From positions 1 to 60,027 of the forward strand of contig JAUQPL010000011.1 of NCBI GenBank assembly GCA_030550395.1: a stretch of DNA of 60,027 nucleotides, read 5' to 3'. Numbering within the stretch: position 1 is the first letter of the stretch; each line of letters starts with the position of its first letter. The translations under genes were made by a program, and so were the position numbers. A model generated the notes under the pieces. It searched no databases. It saw only the letters and a list, made by a program, of their open reading frames with translations, and was not told the DNA's origin. Shown here one piece after another: positions 1 through 9,268 of this stretch. The DNA comes from Bacteroidota bacterium. GTDB lineage: Bacteria; Bacteroidota; Ignavibacteria; Kapaibacteriales; HRBIN21.

Positions 1-2275
1 CTACATCGTGCGCCCCACGCCCTAAGTAAAAGACCGCCCGCCTCCCCTGTCCAACCGGCGCCTCTAACTCAAACCGCAACGACTTCTGCAAACCACCATC
101 AAAAATAATGTAGCCAGAAAAGTTGGCATCCTTCGGATTGCGCGTAACATAGTAGACCGCGTTCAAATTGGAAGGCGTGGTTGACTGTGCCATATAGATA
201 CCAATACCGGAAGCGCTCTTGAGCCGGATAGTGACACTTCCTCGTTGTAACGCCCGCTGCCCATAGGCACGGAAGGTCACTGTGTTCTGGGCATTGATAC
301 CGATGATCCGACTGCTCAGGTCTATCGCTGGCTGCCCTGAATTGACATCGCCCACCTCATAGTAGGCATCCGTAAACTCAAACACGACCGGTCCACCAAC
401 ACCGCGCTGGTAAAGCGCATCAATGGCATCTTGGATGGTCAAGAAGTTGCGCGGATTACCTGCAAACAACGTTCCAATCGTATACGTACCCGACAACGGC
501 CCCATTACATTGAACTCTGTGCAAGCGACATTATTCGTGTTCAATTGATCCCGACTATCTGTCACATAGATGCACGCTCGGTACGTCCCTTGCTGCGGAG
601 GAATGAAATAGCGGAAGTTGATCGGAATCGTAGCGCCGACCGGTAGGTCAGGAATCACCGTATCGGCGACATAGACATCCTGCTGAGGAGGTGGCGATAA
701 CCGCGTGATGACCATCCGTACCTGTACATTCGTCACATCGCCAATACCATTGTTTGTGAAAGCTCCGACCGGTGTGACGGGGCGTCCGGCATACAGCGTC
801 GTCGTAGAAGTCGGGTAGACAACCTGGGTCGCCGCTACTTCAAAGTCGTAAGCAATTTCAAAAACATAATCCCCCGCCGAGGGTAGGCAATTGTTACTCA
901 GTTGATCATCGTTGGCATTGAGCAAAATCCCACACACTTGCAACCGGTACAGCCCCGGCTGAGTGGTCTGGGTAAACCGAGCAAAGCTAATGGTAACCTT
1001 TTCCGTACTTGGCAATGTGCCACTCCAATTGACCGTGTCCGCATAGACTCGGGTATTATCGGGAAGCCGCCAGATCTGAGCAATTGCCCGGAAGGACGTA
1101 ATAGTATTGAGTCCCACATTCTGGAACCGTGCAGACACCGGTACGGATATCCCCATTGGATACTTTGTCCGACGTGGAGGAGCATTGCTCTGAGGATCCA
1201 CAATCTCAATAGCAGCAAGATCATTGGGGAAAGCAACGATGAAATCCTTGATCCATTCCTGGGTGTAACCAGGCATGCTATAGCTGGCGATCAACCGGTA
1301 ACTACCCCCGACAGCATTCGTCAAATCCAGGGCTCCCCCGCTACCAGCGTAGGCTCCCTTGGCACTGCCCATGGTATACGTGTAGGTGCCGCTAGAGGGA
1401 TAGCTGAGATTGATAATCGTGTCGTTAGGATTCCCGCCCTCGGTTGCGATGTAGACCGGGTTCTGTGAGGGAAGCGGTCCGACGATCTTGTAGGTCAAAG
1501 CAATATCCCCTCGCGCTCGGAAAGTCAAAGAGGGTTTGGGATGTTGGGCATCTTGACCACCATAAATCTCACCTGCTCGCAGAATGCGTCGCGGATCTAC
1601 GTCATCCGGGAAAGACTCTACAATGCCACTCAAGACTCCAAACCGAAACACTGGACGCCGAGTATACCCAGACCACCCAGAATACAGCTGGACACAATAG
1701 TCTGCTCCATCACTGACATAGTATGCATGGGGATAGAATACATTCGGTACCGTTGTACCCCAGTATTGTGGGAAGTTGTACGTCCAGTCCGTCCGGTAAC
1801 TGCATATCTCTATGAGCAGATTGGACTGCCCATCCCACGTGAAAGGAACAGTAAACGTATGGATATTCCACGAATTTGCTTGGGGCACAAAGTTATCCAC
1901 GTCGTAAACCAATGTGAAGGAAGAGCGATCGTTATCCAGTATAGTAATCGCTGTTGCCGTTGTATGCTTGATCCAAATCCGATATCGGCGAGCCGGAGGG
2001 GGCGTGTTAGCATAGTATGCTCCCACCTGTACTCCCAAGGCAACAATCTGCCCACCGGGCATACCGGCCGCCTGCATTTCGGAAGCGCGGACGAGGTATT
2101 GGCTTCGCCCCGTCCACCAGTAGTCGTGATAGGGGTTAGCATAGTCGTACTGATACCACCCCTGCGTACTTCCCGGACCACCGGTAACGTCGTACCAGCT
2201 CTGTGCAGCGCTTTCTACAAGTGCTCCAAGGGCAAGAAGAACGCCAACTATTGCGGATATTCCACGCGCTGTCAT
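1..2275 (-). CDS. Large secreted surface protein, N-terminal part (cut by window edge)
   Basis: Reading the minus strand from the ATG at 2275, the frame stays open to base 1, giving about 758 residues with no stop; the C-terminus lies outside the window. The first 25 or so residues are a signal peptide (basic start, then a Val/Leu/Ala core ending ESAAQS). The middle has Ig/CARDB-like beta segments with repeated phrases such as NNGIGDVTNV and DQLNTNNVAC. From about residue 593 comes a GTYTIG..FLTIQDAIDAL..GVGGPVVFE stretch of the kind found in very large T9SS-exported proteins of Bacteroidota and Chlorobiota. A role at the cell surface is inferred and no enzymatic motif is visible. It follows gyrA on the same strand but has its own promoter-like element at 2382-2390. 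Confidence 0.75.
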   Translation of the reverse strand, partial: MTARGISAIVGVLLALGALVESAAQSWYDVTGGPGSTQGWYQYDYANPYHDYWWTGRSQYLVRASEMQAAGMPGGQIVALGVQVGAYYANTPPPARRYRIWIKHTTATAITILDNDRSSFTLVYDVDNFVPQANSWNIHTFTVPFTWDGQSNLLIEICSYRTDWTYNFPQYWGTTVPNVFYPHAYYVSDGADYCVQLYSGWSGYTRRPVFRFGVLSGIVESFPDDVDPRRILRAGEIYGGQDAQHPKPSLTFRARGDIALTYKIVGPLPSQNPVYIATEGGNPNDTIINLSYPSSGTYTYTMGSAKGAYAGSGGALDLTNAVGGSYRLIASYSMPGYTQEWIKDFIVAFPNDLAAIEIVDPQSNAPPRRTKYPMGISVPVSARFQNVGLNTITSFRAIAQIWRLPDNTRVYADTVNWSGTLPSTEKVTISFARFTQTTQPGLYRLQVCGILLNANDDQLSNNCLPSAGDYVFEIAYDFEVAATQVVYPTSTTTLYAGRPVTPVGAFTNNGIGDVTNVQVRMVITRLSPPPQQDVYVADTVIPDLPVGATIPINFRYFIPPQQGTYRACIYVTDSRDQLNTNNVACTEFNVMGPLSGTYTIGTLFAGNPRNFLTIQDAIDALYQRGVGGPVVFEFTDAYYEVGDVNSGQPAIDLSSRIIGINAQNTVTFRAYGQRALQRGSVTIRLKSASGIGIYMAQSTTPSNLNAVYYVTRNPKDANFSGYIIFDGGLQKSLRFELEAPVGQGRRAVFYLGRGAHDV

Positions 2276-2381
2276 GAGAGCCTCGCTAAGTTTATCACAC
2301 ATTCCTGCTTTTGTTTCCCTGTTACTTCCAGCACTTGCTCCTTCGTTATCAAAATGGTTCCCTTGTGTCAGAGGTTGCGTA

Positions 2382-2390
2382 CAAATATAC
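2382..2390 (-). promoter_or_regulatory. Bacteroidota-type -7 promoter element
   Basis: The minus strand reads GTATATTTG, matching the Bacteroidota -7 consensus TAnnTTTG. It lies in the 156-base gap between the gyrA stop and the surface-protein ATG at 2275, implying a leader of about 100 bases. No convincing -33 TTTG is seen at the usual 19-21 base distance. Confidence 0.5.
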
Positions 2391-2431
2391 AACATTCGGC
2401 ACCACGAACCAGCTACAAGCTCCACTAGCTC

Positions 2432-4906
2432 CTACATTCCTTTCTCCTCAAAGGTTCCATTGTCTGCTCTTAGCTCTTCCTCGTGAGGAACAACGGTTAC
2501 ATCTGCGATAGAATCCTCGGGCTCCAAACGGATGAGGCGTACCCCTTGGGCGTTGCGTCCCAGGATAGAGATACCAGCAACAGGCTGGCGGATAAGGATC
2601 CCACGGGTGGTGATAGCAATCACATCATCCTCATCGCGCACGCTATGGACGGCGACGAGCTTCCCCGTTTTGGATGTTATTCGCATTCCAATAACCCCCT
2701 TAGCTCCGCGATGGGTAAGGCGGAACTCGCCTATAGGAGTCCGCTTTCCAAATCCCCGCTCACCGACAAGGAGCAGGTGCTGCTCCACCGTTGGGGCAAC
2801 AGCCGCTCCAATGACGACATCACCTGCTTCTAAGTGAATTCCGCGCACCCCCATTGCCATCCGCCCCATTGGGCGGATTTCCTCTTCGCGGAAATGGCAT
2901 ACCATACCGTGAGCGGTCACAAGAATAAGATGGTGGGTCCCATTGGTCAGATGGACAGCAACAAGCTGATCATCAGGCAGAAGAGAAATAGCGATCAAGC
3001 CGGAAGAGCGCACCGTTCGGAACTCCTGCAGAGGAACACGCTTAACCATTCCGGAACGAGTGACCATTACGATGTACTCGGCTGCCTCCCAATGGCGGAC
3101 GACAACGTATGCGGTTATCTTCTCATCGGCACTTTTGGCAATGATGTTAGCTATGGAGCGCCCGCGCGCTGTCCGTCCCCCTTCAGGAAGGTCATACACC
3201 TTGCTCCGGTAGCAGCGTCCTCGGTCAGTGAAGAAGAGCACATCAGCGTGGGCAGTGGCGTAAAGGACGTGTTCTACAAAGTCATCCTCATGAGGCATAG
3301 CGCCACTGAGACCTCGTCCCCCCTTAGCTTGTCGGCGGTAGGCATCGGCGGGAGTCCGCTTGATAAAGCCGTGATGGGTGATGGTAATGATGACTTCTTC
3401 ATCCGGAATGATATCTTCGGCGGTGAATTCCTGAGCCTCGTACACGATGCGTGTTCGGCGCGCATCGCCATAGCGCTGAGCCAACTCCCGCAACTCCTCA
3501 GCGATAACCTGTCGCTGAAGTTCGGGACTGTTCAGGATTGCCTGGAGACGCTCAATAGTTTGCAGCAGCTGGCGATACTCTGACTGGAGAGCTGAGCGCT
3601 CCAAGCCTGTCAAGCGTTGGAGGCGCATATCCAGAATTGCACGCGCCTGCTCTGCCGTTAACTCAAAACGCTCCTGCAACCGTTGGGACGCCGTGGCGGG
3701 ATCGGGAGAGGAACGGATGGTTTCAATGACGGCATCCAATGCATCCAACGCCTTCAGGAGTCCTTCCAGAATATGGGCTCGCTGCTGGTCGCCGGCCAAC
3801 TCATGACGGCTCCGCCGCTGGATAACCTCAAAGCGATGCTGTAGAAAGTGCTGCAGAAGTTCGCGCAGCGTCAGCACCCGAGGACGCCCGCCTACAAGGG
3901 CCAGCATGATAATGGAAAAGGTGCTCTGCAGTGGGGTGTGTTTGTACAGATTGTTAAGCACCACCATGGGAACGGCATCCCGGCGGAGCTCAATAACGAT
4001 GCGCATCCCCTCACGGTCGGACTCATCCCGAATATCAGCAATGCCGTCCAGCACTTTCGTCCGCACCAGCTGGGCAATCCGTTCAATGAGCGCTGCCTTG
4101 GCAACTTGGAAAGGCAGCTCTGTAATGACGATTGCCTCACGCCCGCTACGAAGGCTTTCAATGACGGCGCGCCCCCGCACGGTGATCTTCCCTCGTCCCG
4201 TCCGATAAGCCTCCCGCACCCCCTCATAGCCGTAGATAATGCCACCTGTAGGAAAATCTGGCGCCTTGATAAACTGCAGAAGCTCCTCGTCGCTCAGCTC
4301 CGGGTCTTCCAGAAGAGCCAAGAGGGCTTGAACAACCTCGGTGAGATTATGGGGCGGGATACTGGTTGCCATACCCACGGCGATACCGCTGGCACCATTG
4401 AGCAATAGCAGTGGCGCCACTGTCGGCAGTACCACAGGCTCACGCAAAGTCTCGTCAAAATTGGGACGGAAGTCCACCGTGTCTTGGTCAATATCCCGGA
4501 GAACTTCCAACGCCAGTGGAGCGAGCCGAGCCTCGGTATAGCGCATAGCCGCAGGGTTATCTCCGTCAATCGAGCCAAAATTCCCCTGGCCCTCTATCAG
4601 CAGATAGCGCATACTCCAGGGCTGCGCCATGCGCACCATCGCCTCATAGACCGGCGCATCGCCATGAGGATGGTATTTCCCTAAGACTTCCCCCACAATG
4701 CGGGCCGACTTCTTATACGGTCGATTTGGCAGCAGCCCCAGCTCGTACATAGCGTAGAGGATGCGGCGCTGCACGGGCTTGAGTCCATCACGGACATCAG
4801 GCAAGGCGCGGGAAACTATCACGGACATGGCATAGTCCAGATATGCATCCCGCACCTCGTCTTCGACAAGGACCGGAACTATGCGCTCTCGCTCCACAAG
4901 CTCCAT
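2432..4906 (-). CDS. gyrA: DNA gyrase subunit A
   Basis: 824 residues, normal for the family. GyrA breaks and rejoins DNA in the A2B2 gyrase that introduces negative supercoils. The catalytic Tyr is Y123 in AAMRYTEAR. The DNA-gate segment [19 protein letters not shown] covers residues 78-96. A GyrA box (QAKGGRG, 526-532) in the C-terminal beta-pinwheel domain marks gyrase rather than topoisomerase IV ParC. Residues 84 and 85 are Ala and Pro where E. coli has Ser83 and Ala84, two quinolone-contact positions (see findings). The ATG at 4906 leaves the conserved N-terminus intact. A promoter-like element lies at 4941-4949, overlapping the end of the upstream glycosyltransferase gene. Confidence 0.98.
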   Translation of the reverse strand: MELVERERIVPVLVEDEVRDAYLDYAMSVIVSRALPDVRDGLKPVQRRILYAMYELGLLPNRPYKKSARIVGEVLGKYHPHGDAPVYEAMVRMAQPWSMRYLLIEGQGNFGSIDGDNPAAMRYTEARLAPLALEVLRDIDQDTVDFRPNFDETLREPVVLPTVAPLLLLNGASGIAVGMATSIPPHNLTEVVQALLALLEDPELSDEELLQFIKAPDFPTGGIIYGYEGVREAYRTGRGKITVRGRAVIESLRSGREAIVITELPFQVAKAALIERIAQLVRTKVLDGIADIRDESDREGMRIVIELRRDAVPMVVLNNLYKHTPLQSTFSIIMLALVGGRPRVLTLRELLQHFLQHRFEVIQRRSRHELAGDQQRAHILEGLLKALDALDAVIETIRSSPDPATASQRLQERFELTAEQARAILDMRLQRLTGLERSALQSEYRQLLQTIERLQAILNSPELQRQVIAEELRELAQRYGDARRTRIVYEAQEFTAEDIIPDEEVIITITHHGFIKRTPADAYRRQAKGGRGLSGAMPHEDDFVEHVLYATAHADVLFFTDRGRCYRSKVYDLPEGGRTARGRSIANIIAKSADEKITAYVVVRHWEAAEYIVMVTRSGMVKRVPLQEFRTVRSSGLIAISLLPDDQLVAVHLTNGTHHLILVTAHGMVCHFREEEIRPMGRMAMGVRGIHLEAGDVVIGAAVAPTVEQHLLLVGERGFGKRTPIGEFRLTHRGAKGVIGMRITSKTGKLVAVHSVRDEDDVIAITTRGILIRQPVAGISILGRNAQGVRLIRLEPEDSIADVTVVPHEEELRADNGTFEEKGM

Positions 4907-4940
4907 TGCCAGAACGAACCATACACGGTAAAACGACGCG

Positions 4941-4949
4941 CAAAATTAC
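4941..4949 (-). promoter_or_regulatory. -7 promoter element of gyrA
   Basis: The minus strand reads GTAATTTTG, matching TAnnTTTG, about 35 bases before the gyrA ATG at 4906. It overlaps the last bases of the upstream glycosyltransferase gene (stop at 4946), so gyrA probably has its own promoter. Confidence 0.5.
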
Positions 4950-6052
4950 AGGGACTTCTCTCCGCCCATGGCGTGGACGAAGTTACTCCGCAGCCTCTCA
5001 CAGGCCGACCAGACCTCCTCGACAGTGATCGAACGAATACAGGCAAAGGCTTGCTCCCCCCTCCAGCGGCATTGGGCTGGTCGGGGAGAGTAGTAAAAGC
5101 AAGGGCTACAAGGGAGCTCCCGCCGTACAACAATGTGCGGCGCCTTCCACGGACGCACGTAGGTTGGGTTTGTATAAGCAAAGATTGCCACCGTCGGCAA
5201 CTGCAAAGCTGCTGCAATATGCATCAGAGCAGAGTCGTTGCTGACAAAAAGCTGGCATCGGCGCATGATTGCCGCACTGACCATTAGCGAGGCCGTTCGC
5301 ACGATAAGGCATCGCTCGGGGACAGGCACCAGCGATCGGATATACTCATTGAGCTCGTACTCAGCAGCCGAACCAAACAGGAGCACCCACCCATCCCACT
5401 GCTGGATGATGCGAGCAGCCAATTTGGCAAAGCGCTCCGGCGCCCAGCGACGCCGAATATGGTTTTTAAACACTGCCGATCCAGCATGCACCCCCACACA
5501 ATAGGCTCCATCGGGAATTCCATGGTGCATAATCCACTGGGTTGCTCTCTGGTAGTCCTCCTGCCAGAAAAAGAGTTGCAGTGGAGGCAAATCCGGCGGA
5601 ACGGGAACGCCAAGGAGCTGCACTAAACGCACGTTCTCCTCTACGTTATGCAAACGGTCATCCTCCCGCCGCGTGCGGTTCTTGAGCCAATTGAGCTGGC
5701 GAACGTTCTGATGATTATAGGTGTGACCCACTCGCAGCGGTGCGCCAGTCAAGTACAACAGCACGTTGTACTCCCAGCGATTGGATGGATACACGCTGAT
5801 GGCGATATCGTAACGTCGCCGTCGGAGCGACCATACGAAGCGAATTGACTTCCACCACGGCTCATGGAGGAAATCCCAGAAGTAAACACGCCGGACATCG
5901 GGATGGCGTTCATACATCTCCCGGACTCCGGGGAACATAGCCACCAGATCCACAGTCGCCTCCGGAAAATGCTGCCGCAAAAGGCGGAGTGCCGGTGTGA
6001 ACATGAGAGCGTCCCCGATTCCAGAGAGAGCAAACACGAGAATTTGCATCAT
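4946..6052 (-). CDS. Glycosyltransferase family 9 (heptosyltransferase-like)
   Basis: 368 residues from the ATG at 6052. That start is preferred because AAAGGA lies about 7 bases upstream and because an earlier in-frame start would overlap the divergent deacetylase gene. The N-terminal Rossmann half begins ILVFALSGIGDALMFTPAL, typical of ADP-heptose:LPS heptosyltransferases and other GT9 enzymes. The C-terminal half has GVHAGSAVFKNHIRRRW and the nucleotide-sugar motif FVSNDSALMHIAAAL. Such enzymes add sugars to LPS or surface glycans at the inner membrane. A Cys-containing insert (ELPCSPCFYYS...QCRW) before the C-terminus resembles the Cys-rich tail found in several GT9 proteins. The exact sugar cannot be told. 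Confidence 0.88.
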   Translation of the reverse strand: MMQILVFALSGIGDALMFTPALRLLRQHFPEATVDLVAMFPGVREMYERHPDVRRVYFWDFLHEPWWKSIRFVWSLRRRRYDIAISVYPSNRWEYNVLLYLTGAPLRVGHTYNHQNVRQLNWLKNRTRREDDRLHNVEENVRLVQLLGVPVPPDLPPLQLFFWQEDYQRATQWIMHHGIPDGAYCVGVHAGSAVFKNHIRRRWAPERFAKLAARIIQQWDGWVLLFGSAAEYELNEYIRSLVPVPERCLIVRTASLMVSAAIMRRCQLFVSNDSALMHIAAALQLPTVAIFAYTNPTYVRPWKAPHIVVRRELPCSPCFYYSPRPAQCRWRGEQAFACIRSITVEEVWSACERLRSNFVHAMGGEKSL

Positions 6053-6089
6053 CGTGCGTCCTTTGTCTCCCAGGTAAAGACGTACGAGC

Positions 6090-7058
6090 ATGACGGGATT
6101 TATCACCGACGAGCGGTATCTGGCTCACGACACTGGCATCGGACATCCCGAACGTCCAGAGCGCCTTCGGGCAATTTGGGAAGAACTTCAACGCCGCTCA
6201 CTCTGGAACCGTCTGCAGCATGCTTCTCCTCGCATGGCAACGGAGGAGGAAATTGCCTTGGTCCACTCGCCCGACTACATAAGCTTCATCCAACGCCATA
6301 TCCCCCGGCACGGTATTGTGTGGCTTGACCCAGATACCGCTTTGTGCCCGAGCTCGTATAGCGTTGCCTGCCTTGCCGTCGGAGGTGTCCTGACCGCCAT
6401 AGACGCTATCATGGAAGGACAGTGGCGGAACGCCTTCTGCGCCATCCGTCCCCCAGGCCACCATGCGGAACGAGATCGGGCAATGGGATTCTGTCTTTTC
6501 AATAACGCCGCCACTGCCGCCCGTTATGCGCAAGTGCGCTATGGGGTCACTCGTGTTCTTATCCTGGACTGGGACGTCCACCATGGAAACGGCACCCAGC
6601 ACATCTTTGAAGAGGATCCGACTGTCTTCTACATCAGCCTTCATCAATACCCGCTCTATCCCGGCACAGGTCGGGCCGAGGAGCGCGGTCGCGGTGCCGG
6701 CGAAGGCTTTACGCTTAACATCCCCCTCCCACCGGGAAGTAGCGACGAAGCATATCGCAGTGCCTTCCACAAGATAGCCCCCGCCATATCGGCCTTCCAA
6801 CCGGGGCTCATCGTACTCTCCGCCGGGTTTGACGCCCACCGCGACGATCCGTTAGCTTCACAGCAGTTGACGGCAGAGAGTTTCCGCTGGATGTGTCGGG
6901 AAACACTCCGATGGGCAGAACAATTTGCCCGTGGACGTCTTGTGGCTGTTTTAGAAGGTGGCTACGCCCTTTCTGCATTGGCAGAAAGTGTTGCTGTCTG
7001 CATTGAAGAAATGCTCGCCTGGGCTGCCCCAATCTCTCAGACTACGCCCTCTTCCTGA
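6090..7058 (+). CDS. Histone deacetylase-like amidohydrolase (AcuC/HDAH family)
   Basis: 322 residues, a single arginase-fold deacetylase domain. All active-site features are present: HPERPERL (19-26), the His pair in RPPGHHAE (H124/H125), zinc ligands D162 and H164 in DWDVHHGNGTQ and D248 in SAGFDAHRDDP, and the C-terminal Tyr in LEGGYAL (Y292). Bacterial relatives remove acetyl groups from small amines such as acetylpolyamines, or from protein lysines; the substrate here is unknown. It is divergent from the glycosyltransferase gene (37 bases between start codons). It is convergent with the M16-like gene, and the two 3' ends overlap by 22 bases. Confidence 0.93.
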   Translation: MTGFITDERYLAHDTGIGHPERPERLRAIWEELQRRSLWNRLQHASPRMATEEEIALVHSPDYISFIQRHIPRHGIVWLDPDTALCPSSYSVACLAVGGVLTAIDAIMEGQWRNAFCAIRPPGHHAERDRAMGFCLFNNAATAARYAQVRYGVTRVLILDWDVHHGNGTQHIFEEDPTVFYISLHQYPLYPGTGRAEERGRGAGEGFTLNIPLPPGSSDEAYRSAFHKIAPAISAFQPGLIVLSAGFDAHRDDPLASQQLTAESFRWMCRETLRWAEQFARGRLVAVLEGGYALSALAESVAVCIEEMLAWAAPISQTTPSS

Positions 7059-8401
7059 TCAGCGCAAGGAGGTTCAATTTGCTCAACTGGCCCCAACGAG
7101 GCCATCTGGGGAAGGAGTGCTTCTACTGGCCCAGAAGCAGCAATGGCAAGATGCTCCAGACGGCAGAGTCTGTGTTGTACGGGCAACAAAGCCTCCGGAC
7201 CCAAAGAACGCAGGCGAGCGAACAGGACACTGGGGAAATCGGCAGAAAAACCAGCCGCAAGGTATGGGGCATAGAAGCCCAATACTCCTTTCAGTGTCAC
7301 CATCTGGCGGAGCAATCCTCCAGAAATCACCCGGACAACCCGCTGAACCTCCTCAAGCGGGAGCAGCTCATCCCGAAGGTGCTCTATCTCCTGGATGATG
7401 AGTGCGCAGGCATGTCCGACCCGAGCGGTATCGAAGGACCCCGAAATGAGGAGGAGGCCACCGGTACGAGTTGCTACCAGGGAAGCGCCCACGCCGTAAG
7501 TCAATCCCTCGTGTTCCCGTAAGCGTCGGTTCAATCGTGAGAGGAAGTAGCCACCCAACAGGGTTGTCACCAGATAGGCAGCAGCATAGTCTTGGTCCCC
7601 CAGCGAAGGAGCTGGCAAGGCCATAACGACAGTACTCTGGACAGCGTTTGGCTTTGCAATCAGGACAACCTTGCGTTCCCATTCCTGCGGGAATGGGGGT
7701 ATGGTTGGCGCCTGAACAATTTCCGTGGGGAAGGCCGGACATAACCGGTGAAGCCATCTGTCTATCATTGCCTCAGAGAGGGCTCCACCAAACAAGAGGA
7801 GACGAGGAGCTGTCCGCTGCAGAATGCCATACCATCGGTGGCAATCCTGGGCAGTCAAACTCAGTAATGTCGGCAGGGTTCCCAACTCCGGATATCGGTA
7901 TGGATGCTGTGGCGCTATTGCGGAGAGAAGGGCATATGAAGCTAATGACTCCGGCTCTTGGCACCACTCCAGCAAGGCTGCACGCTGGCGCTGTTGCTCG
8001 CGCCGGATCTCTTCCTCTGAAAGCTCTGCCTCCGCTACCATTTCCACCACCAGTTCCCGAACCTCTTCCACGACCGAAGAGAGGCAGGTACAGCTGAGCC
8101 AGCTGATCTCCTTCGTCACCCCAACATCCACTATCGCCCCATAACGCTCCAGTTGACGGTGGAATTGCTCAGCGCTCCGGTGTCGGCTTCCACGGAGAAT
8201 CCCTCGCATCGTCAAGCGCGCCAACCCTGGCTGCGGTGCATGAGCACTCCCAACAGGGAAGAGCAAGCGCACAACGACCAGTGGAACCGTCGGGTCAGGC
8301 ATCGTATACAACCGCCACCCAGCTGCTCCGCTTACTTCACGAAGCGGTGGGATGACAATTTCAGGAAAATCCTCACGGATAGGCGCCTTTTGTAACTCCA
8401 T
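7037..8401 (-). CDS. M16B peptidase-like protein lacking the zinc motif
   Basis: 454 residues with two M16 half-domains. The first half has the family fold (LVVVRLLFPVGSAHAPQPGLARLT) but no HxxEH zinc site; the corresponding stretch near residues 58-71 is PGLARLTMRGILRG. The second half keeps LREHEGLTYGVG, with R295 and Y302, the Arg/Tyr pair used by the non-catalytic partner in two-subunit M16B proteases. By family knowledge it should pair with an HxxEH-bearing subunit, but none is adjacent. No signal peptide is evident. GAAGG lies about 6 bases before the ATG. It may instead have a non-proteolytic role. Confidence 0.85.
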   Translation of the reverse strand: MELQKAPIREDFPEIVIPPLREVSGAAGWRLYTMPDPTVPLVVVRLLFPVGSAHAPQPGLARLTMRGILRGSRHRSAEQFHRQLERYGAIVDVGVTKEISWLSCTCLSSVVEEVRELVVEMVAEAELSEEEIRREQQRQRAALLEWCQEPESLASYALLSAIAPQHPYRYPELGTLPTLLSLTAQDCHRWYGILQRTAPRLLLFGGALSEAMIDRWLHRLCPAFPTEIVQAPTIPPFPQEWERKVVLIAKPNAVQSTVVMALPAPSLGDQDYAAAYLVTTLLGGYFLSRLNRRLREHEGLTYGVGASLVATRTGGLLLISGSFDTARVGHACALIIQEIEHLRDELLPLEEVQRVVRVISGGLLRQMVTLKGVLGFYAPYLAAGFSADFPSVLFARLRSLGPEALLPVQHRLCRLEHLAIAASGPVEALLPQMASLGPVEQIEPPCADQEEGVV

Positions 8402-8461
8402 TGGCTTACCTTCGTCCCATCACCCCAAGCGGTCGGTTCAACAGAAGTTTATGGACGAACG

Positions 8462-9268
8462 ATGCTCTACGGTAAGACTGTTCTCATCACAGGTGCCTCC
8501 AGTGGCATTGGGGCTGCATGTGCGGAACGCTTTGCTGAAGCCGGTGCACGGCTTCTTCTTCTGGCACGCCGTCGCCAACGACTCGAAGCCCTTTCCCATG
8601 AGCTCCACGTTCGTTTTGGGACAGAGAGTCGCCTCCTCATCTGCGATGTCCGCTCCCGTGCCGCTATTGAGCAAGCCCTGTGTGAATTACCCCCCGAGTG
8701 GCTCCGCATAGACATCCTTGTTAACAACGCCGGCTTAGCCCGAGGATTTGCTCCCCTCCACGAAGGAAATCCCGAAGACTGGGAAGAGATGATTGACACG
8801 AACCTGAAAGGGCTCCTGTTCGTGACGCGAGCTGTCCTACCCCACATGATCTCCTGCGGCGAAGGTATGGTGATCAACATCGCTTCTATCGCTGGGCGCG
8901 AAGTCTATCCTAACGGCAACGTTTATTGTGCCACCAAACACGCCGTCCGAGCCCTCTCTGAAGCACTCCGCATTGAGCTCAATGGCACCAATATTCGCGT
9001 CGTCAACATTGACCCCGGGCTTGTGGAGACGGAGTTCTCTCTGGTACGCTTCCGCGGCGATACCGAACGCGCTCGCAAAGTCTATGAAGGTCTGCAGCCC
9101 TTGACTCCTTACGACGTAGCCGATCTTGTCCTCTTCTGCGCTACACGCCCTCCCCATGTAGTCATTGCCGATGTGCTCATCCTCCCTACCGCCCAAGCGA
9201 ACACCTGGCTCATTCACCGCAATCCTTCCCCTGCTACGCCTCCATCAGTCCCCGCTCCCGGAGACTGA
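8462..9268 (+). CDS. SDR-family oxidoreductase (YdfG-like)
   Basis: 268 residues, a classical short-chain dehydrogenase. The cofactor loop TGASSGIG (10-17) is followed by LLLLARRRQRL; the basic residues after the second strand favour NADP. NNAG (88-91), catalytic S142, Y155 and K159 (YCATKH) and N114 complete the active site. The PTAQA near the C-terminus and the NIDPG(L)VETEFS segment resemble YdfG, an NADP-dependent 3-hydroxy acid/serine dehydrogenase, so a small hydroxy acid substrate is plausible but not shown. Divergent from the M16-like gene; its 3' end overlaps radC by 35 bases tail to tail. Confidence 0.88.
   Translation: MLYGKTVLITGASSGIGAACAERFAEAGARLLLLARRRQRLEALSHELHVRFGTESRLLICDVRSRAAIEQALCELPPEWLRIDILVNNAGLARGFAPLHEGNPEDWEEMIDTNLKGLLFVTRAVLPHMISCGEGMVINIASIAGREVYPNGNVYCATKHAVRALSEALRIELNGTNIRVVNIDPGLVETEFSLVRFRGDTERARKVYEGLQPLTPYDVADLVLFCATRPPHVVIADVLILPTAQANTWLIHRNPSPATPPSVPAPGD

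Noticed and set aside
1541-2428. 295-codon open frame on the plus strand opposite the surface protein gene
   Set aside because: It is a shadow of the continuous minus-strand frame, which has a signal peptide and recognisable beta modules; the plus-strand product has neither.
2834-3583. 249-codon plus-strand frame inside gyrA
   Set aside because: Fully antisense to conserved gyrA coding sequence and without family features.
6090-7058. HDAC-like gene as a eukaryotic acquisition
   Set aside because: The AcuC/HDAH family is native and widespread in bacteria, and the gene's base usage looks like its neighbours.
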